Below are positions 1 to 5,095 of a stretch of 5,657 nucleotides of DNA, in pieces (position 1 is the first letter of the stretch; each line of letters starts with the position of its first letter). The notes under the pieces are model-generated. The model was given only the letters and a program-made list of their open reading frames with translations, was not told where the DNA came from and made no database searches. This stretch comes from Dethiobacter sp. (GTDB lineage: Bacteria; Bacillota; Dethiobacteria; DTU022), in the NCBI GenBank assembly GCA_018333405.1, contig JAGXSR010000084.1, forward strand, positions 1 to 5,657. The letters are read 5' to 3'. A program made the position numbers and the translations under genes.

Positions 1-85
1 TATTATTCTAAAATATACGATTACGTTTTCCTGAATTTCAGATTGAAGCCCTGGATGTACTATACAATTTGGGCAGGAGGTAAAT

Positions 86-211
86 GTGGAAAAATTGTCA
101 TCGAGTGAAATCATCTGGGCAAAGCTCAGCAAGTTGGGAATATCACACGGAACGTGTACTGCATCGTGGATTATAACGTCAATGCTCTGTGATAACCAAA
201 ATGTATTATGA
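86..211 (+). CDS. Doubtful small ORF, 41 residues, unknown function
   Basis: A GTG-started frame of 41 codons is preceded by AGGAGG at 75-80, which leaves a 5-base spacer to the start; this is a good Firmicute ribosome binding site. The product would begin MEKLSSSEIIWAKLSKLG and contains two cysteines and a short hydrophobic stretch (WIITSML). I recognise no family. It would converge on the lyase gene, with the hairpin at 279-318 between them. The main reason to keep it is the ribosome binding site. The main reasons for doubt are the short length, the absence of a clear promoter in the 85 bases to its left, and a longer stop-free frame on the opposite strand covering the same bases. It could be a remnant of a larger gene. 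Confidence 0.22.
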   Translation: MEKLSSSEIIWAKLSKLGISHGTCTASWIITSMLCDNQNVL

Positions 212-278
212 ACAGGACAGCTAAACTCGAAATAGATTGTTTCTGCTGATCAGCCATATGCCCAACGGCTTGCACGGC

Positions 279-318
279 GCAAGAGAGAGACGGCGGTTTA
301 AAGCCGCCTCCCTCTTGC
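279..318 (-). terminator. Strong hairpin after the lyase gene, possible (bidirectional) terminator
   Basis: The minus strand has GCAAGAGGGAGGCGG, a 7-base loop CTTTAAA, then a complementary arm ending CTCTTGC. About 15 pairs form if a 3-base bulge is allowed in the 3' arm. It starts 8 bases after the lyase stop codon, exactly where an intrinsic terminator is expected. However, no U-run follows on either strand, so it may end transcription poorly alone, may mainly protect the mRNA 3' end, or may serve both this gene and any rightward transcript from the left edge. Confidence 0.6.
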
Positions 319-326
319 CCGGTTTA

Positions 327-1772
327 TTAGAGGCTATCGTCAAAATCTTTCCTGAACTTGGCCGTCAGCTTATTTTTCCAGTCTGATACAGGTTTTAATC
401 TGCCGAAGAAAAATCTGAGAATTTCCGGTTCTTCCTCAAATTCTAAACCTTCGATCAACCGGCGGTTTTGATGTAACCATGATATCCGGTCAACGGCATA
501 TTTTACCTGCGACAGTGTAAACACTCTGCGTGGAAGTGCCAGACGAACCAGCTCCATGTTCGACAACTGCTCTGATCCATCCGGATTTCTTTGCTCGGAT
601 AAAGTCCCCCGCTCCATGCCGCGAATACTTCCTGCCAGATATATCGCAACTGCCAAAGCCCCTGCAGGATACTGCTCCTGGGGAACATGATCAAGAAATT
701 GTTTGGCATCGATGTGGCAGCCAAGGCCTCCGGGAGGAGTAATTACAGGAACACCCGCTTTCTGCAGCTCTTCAGTCATGTATGCGATGAACAGGGGTCC
801 TTGGCTAATCATATCTTCATCCATAGTTTCTTCCAACCCGATTGTCATAGCTTCCATCTCTCTGACCGACATGCCGCCATATGTCAGAAAGCCTTCAAAA
901 AGTGGAATTAAGCCTCTCATTTTTAAGAACAATGCTTTATCTCTGATTAACATTCCACCGCCTCTGACACAACCCAGTTTTCTGGCTGAAAAGTAGATAA
1001 TATCGCTGCAGGCAGCTATTCTCCTGGTAATTTCCTCAATGGTCAGGTTTTTGTATTTTTCTTCTCTGGTTTTTATAAAATACAAATTATCGGCGAGTAA
1101 GCTGGCATCCAAAACCAAGGGGATGCTGTGTTCTCTGCACAACATCTGCACTTTTTCCAGATTATCAAGCGCAAACGGTTGACCGCCGATTAAGTTGGTG
1201 CCAGCTTCCATACGCACAAAGGATATTTTGGCTGGTCCGTGCTGTTTAATTAAGGCATCCAACTTCCCGATATCCATATTGCCTTTAAATGGATTTGAGC
1301 TGGTTACCTTAAGCCCCTCGTCGATTATTATTTCCTCCACTGTGCCGCCATTTAGCGTGATATGTGATTTAGTAGTGGTAAAATGATAATTCATGGGCAC
1401 TATAGATTCCGGTTTCACTAGTACTTTGGATAGAATATGTTCACAGGCTCTGCCTTGGTGGGTGGGTAAAAAATACTGCATATCAAATAGCTCCCGCAAC
1501 TTTTGTTCTAAGCGGTAGTGAGTTTCGCTGCCGGCATAGCTGTCATCAGCGATCATCATGGCAGCCAGCTGCCGGTCACTCATCGCATTCACACCGCTAT
1601 CTGTCAGCATGTCCAAAAACACATCTCTGTTTTTTAGCAGAAAAGTATTGTTGCCTGCTTCAGAAATGGCCTCCGCTCTCTTTTCAATGGGCTGCAGGGT
1701 TAACTTTTGCACTATCCGCACTTTATGCATTTCCAAGGGGACCGGATCACCAAAAAATTTAATGTTTGTCAT
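327..1772 (-). CDS. Tyrosine phenol-lyase/tryptophanase family beta-eliminating lyase, divergent
   Basis: A 481-residue PLP-dependent enzyme of the beta-eliminating lyase family, cytosolic. Known members split L-tyrosine to phenol, pyruvate and ammonia, or L-tryptophan to indole, pyruvate and ammonia; the tyrosine reaction is reversible. The start ATG at 1772 has GGAGG at 1779-1783 with a 6-base spacer; the frame is open to 1907, but that part is leader RNA. Similarity to Citrobacter tyrosine phenol-lyase (recalled sequence) runs end to end: LTDSG at 56-60, NAMSD at 62-66, YAGSE at 79-83, PTHQGR at 103-108, NLIGGQP at 193-199, PLP lysine K265 in SARK, MERG at 386-389, VRLALPRR at 409-416, LRFF at 452-455. 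Residues matching the phenol pocket (F44, F131, T132, R388, F454) are kept, and MERG favours tyrosine phenol-lyase over tryptophanase, which has VEIG. Oddities: the PLP-contacting Arg is L225, the potassium-site Asn and Glu are R270 and D77, the GGHA motif is GGLG, and a tail of about 19 residues is added. Family is sure; substrate is not. Confidence 0.88.
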   Translation of the reverse strand: MTNIKFFGDPVPLEMHKVRIVQKLTLQPIEKRAEAISEAGNNTFLLKNRDVFLDMLTDSGVNAMSDRQLAAMMIADDSYAGSETHYRLEQKLRELFDMQYFLPTHQGRACEHILSKVLVKPESIVPMNYHFTTTKSHITLNGGTVEEIIIDEGLKVTSSNPFKGNMDIGKLDALIKQHGPAKISFVRMEAGTNLIGGQPFALDNLEKVQMLCREHSIPLVLDASLLADNLYFIKTREEKYKNLTIEEITRRIAACSDIIYFSARKLGCVRGGGMLIRDKALFLKMRGLIPLFEGFLTYGGMSVREMEAMTIGLEETMDEDMISQGPLFIAYMTEELQKAGVPVITPPGGLGCHIDAKQFLDHVPQEQYPAGALAVAIYLAGSIRGMERGTLSEQRNPDGSEQLSNMELVRLALPRRVFTLSQVKYAVDRISWLHQNRRLIEGLEFEEEPEILRFFFGRLKPVSDWKNKLTAKFRKDFDDSL

Positions 1773-1778
1773 TATTTG

Positions 1779-1783
1779 CCTCC
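1779..1783 (-). promoter_or_regulatory. Ribosome binding site that fixes the lyase start
   Basis: GGAGG on the minus strand lies 6 bases ahead of the ATG at 1772. It decides the start against the longer in-frame ATG at 1907, which sits inside the T-box core and whose coding would cross the terminator hairpin. Confidence 0.85.
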
Positions 1784-1861
1784 ATTCATTTTTTTTAAGA
1801 TTTATTGCGCTTGCTTTACGCAACAGGGTTATTGACCGATGTTGGCGTAAAAAAACGACAA

Positions 1862-1889
1862 GCCCGTCCTTTAACTCTAAAGGACGGGC
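1862..1889 (-). terminator. T-box leader terminator hairpin
   Basis: The minus strand has GCCCGTCCTTTA, loop GAGT, then TAAAGGACGGGC: a perfect 12-base-pair stem with a 4-base loop. It is followed by TTGTCG and seven T residues (complement of 1849-1855), so the U-run is slightly displaced from the stem. The 5' arm is shared with the antiterminator, which makes the two structures mutually exclusive. Confidence 0.92.
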
Positions 1890-1911
1890 ATTATCCCGTG
1901 TTACCACCTTT
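1879..1911 (-). promoter_or_regulatory. T-box antiterminator with tRNA acceptor-binding bulge
   Basis: On the minus strand AAAGG (1911-1907) pairs with CCUUU (1883-1879), and ACGGG (1899-1895) pairs with CCCGU (1888-1884), closing a 6-base loop AUAAUG. Between the two helices is the 7-base bulge UGGUAAC, matching the family form UGGNACC except for A in place of the first C. The UGGN part binds the NCCA end of uncharged tRNA and stabilises this form against the terminator. Confidence 0.92.
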
Positions 1912-1949
1912 ATTTATCGATAACTCACGTTATCGACCTCGATAAGTAA

Positions 1950-1987
1950 ATCGGCTACTTTGCATGTTAACGGATGCTTAACCCGAT
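1950..1987 (-). promoter_or_regulatory. T-box Stem II with pseudoknot
   Basis: On the minus strand AUCGG (1987-1983) and CCGAU (1954-1950) close the element. Inside, GUUAA (1982-1978) pairs with UUAAC (1970-1966), while GCAU (1977-1974) pairs with AUGC (1965-1962). The two helices cross, as in the known Stem IIA/B pseudoknot, and the CCGUUAAC stretch matches the conserved sequence there. Confidence 0.75.
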
Positions 1988-2033
1988 CTCCTCCTAATGA
2001 GAATATATCTGTTCAGAGGGCAACTCCTGAGAT

Positions 2034-2036
2034 GTA
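2034..2036 (-). promoter_or_regulatory. Probable UAC (Tyr) specifier codon of the T-box
   Basis: The 3' side of the specifier loop reads GAAAUACAUC. GAA is the loop-E partner of AGUA on the 5' side, and the upper helix just above is GGAAAA with UUUUUU. UAC followed by A satisfies the usual purine after the specifier. Reading AUA (Ile) directly after GAA would leave C in the purine position. A Trp codon UGG is absent from this segment. Confidence 0.7.
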
Positions 2037-2147
2037 TTTCAAAAAAACTTTCCTGATACCTCGCATCATCCGGCATCTTTCTGGAAGGAAGGCGCTTTTC
2101 CTACTATTCTCTGTCATAGCATTTTAAATATTCGGTTTGGTTTTTTG

Positions 2148-2177
2148 ATCATAGATTAAAGGCGCCGCAATTGTCAA
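2148..2177 (-). promoter_or_regulatory. Sigma-A type promoter for the T-box/lyase transcript
   Basis: On the minus strand a perfect TTGACA (2177-2172) is followed, 18 bases on, by TATGAT (2153-2148), one change from TATAAT. The start of transcription would be near 2141, about 28 bases before the first Stem I pairing. This makes the lyase an independent unit from the M20 peptidase gene upstream. Confidence 0.8.
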
Positions 2178-2187
2178 TATAAATATT

Positions 2188-2206
2188 TAGCGCTCCATTT
2201 GCGCTA
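2188..2206 (-). repeat. Inverted repeat TAGCGC-N7-GCGCTA upstream of the promoter
   Basis: A perfect 6-base inverted repeat with a 7-base centre lies 10 bases ahead of the -35 box of the lyase promoter and 61 bases after the M20 stop codon. It could be a short terminator of the M20 transcript, although only AT-rich sequence and no U-run follows. It could also be a protein-binding site next to the promoter. The sequence does not separate these readings. Confidence 0.4.
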
Positions 2207-2267
2207 CGCTATTTACACCTGTTTTCATCATGTTGCGCACCTATTCTATCGGTTTTTCATGTATTTT

Positions 2268-3449
2268 TTATAAATAACCTGTTTTTAAAAAATCATCTTT
2301 AATTTTTTCAGCTACCCCAGGTTCATGGAAAACCCTAAGACAGACCCGGTTTAGAATTTTGGCGCCGGTCAGGATTGCTTTATAGGCTGACTCCCCTTTT
2401 ACTAGCCTGGCAAACTCCCTAGTATGGAGTTGCACGTCGGTTTCTGCCAGGGCTAGGGTTGGATGTAGTGTCGGGCAGAGATAGCTTACATTTCCGACAT
2501 CCGAGGATCCAAATGCAAGCCCCTCGCTCTCATCCTCCAAACCCAATTCCTGAAAACATTCGCCTATCAGCATCTCACCGGCTTTATTGGGTTTCAGATC
2601 GGATAGAGACGGGGAGAAGTTGCTTACCATTACATTCGTTTGAGTTGCTATCGCACTCCCTTGGGCACAATCAGTAACCATATTTTTTACCCGATCCAGA
2701 TAGTCCCTCTCACATGCTCTGATGTACAGTTGGGCCGCAGCTTCTTCCGGGACTATGTTACATGCTTCCCCGCCTCTGATTATGATGCCATGCATCCTTG
2801 TATCAGGTTGAACATGTTGCCGGAGCATATCAATAGCATGAAACATTAACTGTACCCCATTAAGAGCATTTCTGCCTTCCCAAGGAGCAGCCGCTGCATG
2901 GGAAGCCCGTCCCTTAAAGGCAAACTCCAAGCTGTCCAGCGCCAGGAATCTTGCGTTTACTCTGTTCTTGTTGTCCATGTGAATCATGATAACCAGGTCA
3001 TAACCGGTAAAGATGCCCTGATCAGCCATGATAATCTTGCCGCCGTCTTTTTCTTCGTTTGGGGTTCCGATTATATCAAGTTCCCCTCCTACTGCTTGCA
3101 GAACTTTGGAAAAGGCCAGGCCAGCCAAAATACTGATGCTGCCACTGACATTATGCCCACAGGCATGACCTATGCCGGGAAGAGCATCGTATTCCACCAA
3201 CAGAGCTATCTTTTTGCCCCCGATTCCTGCCAGGCTAGTTTTAAAAGCAGTAGTCAACCCTGCAAAAGGCATTATCACCTGCAACCCATGCTTTTCAAGC
3301 ACTTTCGCTATAGCTTTGGAGGAGTTGTACTCCTCGCCGCCCAGCTCAGGATTATCAGCCAGATTATCATTCAGTGCATTTATCTCCGGGGCCAGTTTTT
3401 CAACTTCTACATCCAGGCGTCTCTTCCATGTATCATAGTGTAAATGCAT
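2268..3449 (-). CDS. M20D family metallopeptidase/amidohydrolase (AbgB/PM20D2-like)
   Basis: A 393-residue two-zinc-type hydrolase of the M20D family, which contains aminobenzoyl-glutamate hydrolase subunit B and PM20D2-type dipeptidases; these cut N-acyl or amide bonds of amino acids. Visible motifs: EYDALPGIGHACGHN at 86-100 with Asp88, Cys97 and His99; GTPNEE at 128-133 with the catalytic and metal glutamates E132 and E133; His157 in IHMDN; the small lid/dimerisation domain from about 172 to 285, starting GRASHAAA; FGSSDVGNVS at 313-322; His342 in QLHT. HACGHN with final Asn is typical of the AbgB/PM20D2 branch. There is no signal peptide, so it is cytoplasmic, and length is normal for the family. 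The start at 3449 has a modest GGGTGA ahead of it. The gene follows the transporter by 57 bases with no terminator between, so it probably hydrolyses what the transporter brings in. The exact substrate is not shown. Confidence 0.9.
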   Translation of the reverse strand: MHLHYDTWKRRLDVEVEKLAPEINALNDNLADNPELGGEEYNSSKAIAKVLEKHGLQVIMPFAGLTTAFKTSLAGIGGKKIALLVEYDALPGIGHACGHNVSGSISILAGLAFSKVLQAVGGELDIIGTPNEEKDGGKIIMADQGIFTGYDLVIMIHMDNKNRVNARFLALDSLEFAFKGRASHAAAAPWEGRNALNGVQLMFHAIDMLRQHVQPDTRMHGIIIRGGEACNIVPEEAAAQLYIRACERDYLDRVKNMVTDCAQGSAIATQTNVMVSNFSPSLSDLKPNKAGEMLIGECFQELGLEDESEGLAFGSSDVGNVSYLCPTLHPTLALAETDVQLHTREFARLVKGESAYKAILTGAKILNRVCLRVFHEPGVAEKIKDDFLKTGYL

Positions 3450-3506
3450 AATTCACCCGCATTAAATAAATTATTTGGTTTTTGACTGCCATTCTGCAAG
3501 GTTGTT

Positions 3507-4901
3507 TTAAAAAGGACCGTACCCTATTGCCACCGCTATTGCCAGCATAATAGCCTGCGCAATGAACATTATGCCGAACAAAGGCAAGAAAAACTTAATC
3601 CAACGAACATAGGGAACTTTGCTGACAGCACACATTACAATGATACCGGTTGTCGGCCAGAGCAAATTCGAGAAACCGTCGCCAAATTGTGCGGCCAACA
3701 CGGCTACTTGCCTTGTGATTCCCACGAGGTCAGCTAATGGTGTCATGATGGGCATGATGGCCATCATCTGTCCACTCCCAGAAGGGATAAATAAGTTTAT
3801 GATAGTCTGGGAAACCAACATGCCGATGGCGCTTCCCCACGCGGGCAGCGCTCCCAAGGGTACGGATAAGCTCTGCACCACAGTATCGATGATTTGTCCT
3901 TCAGTCATGACTTTTAATACAGACCGAGCAAGGCCAACTATCAAAGCACCCAAAACTATTGCTGAGCAACCTTCAATAAATGTTTCGGCAAGTTTATTGG
4001 CTCCAAAACCGCCCATGATTCCGGAAAAGACCATCCCTATAATAAAAACTGCGGACATTTCATTGAACCACCAACCAAGGTTGAGGGATCCGTATACGAT
4101 CGATGCAATCGCAAACACCAAGCCTAGCATGATTATCTTATGCCTGACAGTAAACTCAGCATCCTTTAGATCATCTTTTCTTAGGGTCAGTTCACCAAAA
4201 TTGATGTCTTTGACCAGACTTTTTTCCGGGTCATTTTTGACCATCTTGGCATAACGAAGTGTCCACAGGATAACAATTGCCATGAACACAAAAAACACCA
4301 CCCACCGGTAGAAAAGCCCTGAAAAAAGCGGCAGTTCCGCGATACCCTGGGCAATACCGATGGTAAAGGGGTTAGTTGTTCCGGCAGCAAAACCTACGGC
4401 AACAGCCATCCCAGACATACTTAAACCGACAATGGCATCATATCCCAGGGCAATGGCCAGCCCGACAAATATAGGTATCAGGCCATATATTGTTTCAAAC
4501 TCGCCGTATGTAGATCCGGCCAAACCAAAAAGAAGCATGAAGACAGGTATCATCAAGTACTCCCTGCCCGAGGTAAGTTGAAGCATGCGCTTAATAAGCC
4601 CGTGAAATGCTCCGGTTTTTAAGATCACGAAAATGTAGGCATAGGCAAAAAAGATCATGAAGATTATATCGGCAGCAGAAACAAAGCCGGCTTTGATATT
4701 AACAAACAAGCCAAACAAACCAACTGGTGACTGCTCTACCCTGTGATAAGTGTCCGGGTCTACTACCATTCTGCCGGTGGCGGCATGTTCGACCCTTTCA
4801 AATTGACCGGCGGGTATGACATAAGTAGCAAGGGTAGCCAAAACAACAACGAAAAAAATAACTACAAAACCATGGGGCATCTGAAACTTTTTCGTGTTCA
4901 T
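3507..4901 (-). CDS. YfcC family (DcuC superfamily) membrane transporter
   Basis: A 464-residue integral membrane protein of the YfcC/DcuC-type anaerobic C4-dicarboxylate carrier family (Pfam family of DcuC-like proteins). Members move amino acids or carboxylates across the cytoplasmic membrane; YfcC-type proteins are often annotated as basic amino-acid antiporters, but specificity is poorly known. About 11 to 13 hydrophobic segments are visible, starting at 10-30, with a hydrophilic loop at about 218-255. Two half-repeat motifs mark the family: GFAAGTTNPFTIGIAQG at 170-186, and PSGSGQ at 373-378 followed by PLADLVGITRQ and FGDGFSNLLWPT. AGGAGG at 4909-4914 sits 7 bases ahead of the ATG. It lies between a deacylase and an M20D peptidase on the same strand, which suggests it imports the N-substituted amino acid or small peptide that they process. 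Family assignment is firm; the substrate is inference. Confidence 0.88.
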   Translation of the reverse strand: MNTKKFQMPHGFVVIFFVVVLATLATYVIPAGQFERVEHAATGRMVVDPDTYHRVEQSPVGLFGLFVNIKAGFVSAADIIFMIFFAYAYIFVILKTGAFHGLIKRMLQLTSGREYLMIPVFMLLFGLAGSTYGEFETIYGLIPIFVGLAIALGYDAIVGLSMSGMAVAVGFAAGTTNPFTIGIAQGIAELPLFSGLFYRWVVFFVFMAIVILWTLRYAKMVKNDPEKSLVKDINFGELTLRKDDLKDAEFTVRHKIIMLGLVFAIASIVYGSLNLGWWFNEMSAVFIIGMVFSGIMGGFGANKLAETFIEGCSAIVLGALIVGLARSVLKVMTEGQIIDTVVQSLSVPLGALPAWGSAIGMLVSQTIINLFIPSGSGQMMAIMPIMTPLADLVGITRQVAVLAAQFGDGFSNLLWPTTGIIVMCAVSKVPYVRWIKFFLPLFGIMFIAQAIMLAIAVAIGYGPF

Positions 4902-4908
4902 CTTTATT

Positions 4909-4914
4909 CCTCCT
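4909..4914 (-). promoter_or_regulatory. Strong ribosome binding site of the transporter
   Basis: AGGAGG on the minus strand lies 7 bases ahead of the ATG at 4901, a perfect match to the core of the Firmicute site, which fixes this start. Confidence 0.85.
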
Positions 4915-4946
4915 AATTCTTTAATGGTTTCCTCAGCTTAACTAAT

Positions 4947-5075
4947 CTAAACGAGATCCCTTCCGGGTTCCATTAATCGAAAGATCGCCTCACTGAACTT
5001 TTTCCCAATCAGCCATTCGCATAGTGGTAAGTGATAATATTGCTGCCGATACTGCTTGGGTAATCTAAATTCCAC
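4947..5075 (-). CDS. Doubtful small ORF, 42 residues, in the deacylase-transporter spacer
   Basis: A GTG-started frame of 42 codons fills most of the 194-base spacer. Its product would begin MEFRLPKQYRQQYYHLPLCE and end in MEPGRDLV; it is rich in charged and aromatic residues and has no signal peptide or membrane segment. A weak GAAGAGG lies 7 bases ahead. The same frame stays open upstream into the end of the deacylase gene. The other two minus-strand frames here are also fairly open, so this may be a real small gene, decayed coding sequence, or chance. I recognise no family, and I see no terminator or convincing promoter in the spacer. Confidence 0.2.
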   Translation of the reverse strand: MEFRLPKQYRQQYYHLPLCEWLIGKKFSEAIFRLMEPGRDLV

Positions 5076-5095
5076 TCGGCTGCCTCTTCTCTCTC

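Larger units (their letters stand above)
1849..2141 (-). ncRNA. T-box leader RNA (riboswitch), probably tyrosine-specific
   Basis: The leader senses uncharged tRNA and controls transcription of the lyase gene. Read on the minus strand, Stem I opens with CAGAG (2113-2109) pairing with CUCUG further on. The loop-E partners are AGUA and GAAA. The tip is a hairpin GAUGCC/GGUAUC, preceded by AGAAAGA and carrying a GAUGCGA loop like the conserved GGUGGAA. The probable specifier is UAC (Tyr) at 2036-2034, preceded by GAAA and followed by the usual purine A. Next come a GGAGUUGCC segment typical of the Stem I 3' side, a Stem II pseudoknot, Stem III, the antiterminator and the terminator. The bulge reads UGGU, which would pair with ACCA and so fits a tRNA with discriminator A, as in bacterial tRNA-Tyr; tRNA-Trp has G. 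The class is nearly certain; the amino acid is inferred from loop alignment and from the gene controlled. Confidence 0.93.

Noticed and set aside
1774..1791. A mini-ORF ATG-AAT-GGA-GGC-AAA-TAA whose stop overlaps the lyase start (TAATG)
   Set aside because: It has no ribosome binding site and its codons simply contain the GGAGG of the lyase. Probably chance.
1805..1823. A short inverted repeat TTGCG/CGCAA between the terminator and the lyase start
   Set aside because: Only 5 pairs with a 9-base loop and no known motif; too weak to call.
1773..1907. An in-frame extension of the lyase by 45 codons to an ATG at 1907
   Set aside because: It runs through the T-box core and terminator hairpin, has no ribosome binding site of its own, and adds residues absent from the family. 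The ATG at 1772 has an ideal GGAGG.
2898..3443. A 181-codon plus-strand frame opposite the M20 peptidase
   Set aside because: Antisense shadow of a gene with all M20D metal and catalytic motifs; its own product resembles nothing.
3619..4254. A 211-codon plus-strand frame opposite the transporter
   Set aside because: It is the antisense shadow of a gene with clear family motifs, and its translation shows no recognisable domain.
4187..4390. A 67-codon minus-strand frame inside the transporter
   Set aside because: It is an out-of-frame reading of the transporter coding sequence, with no ribosome binding site.
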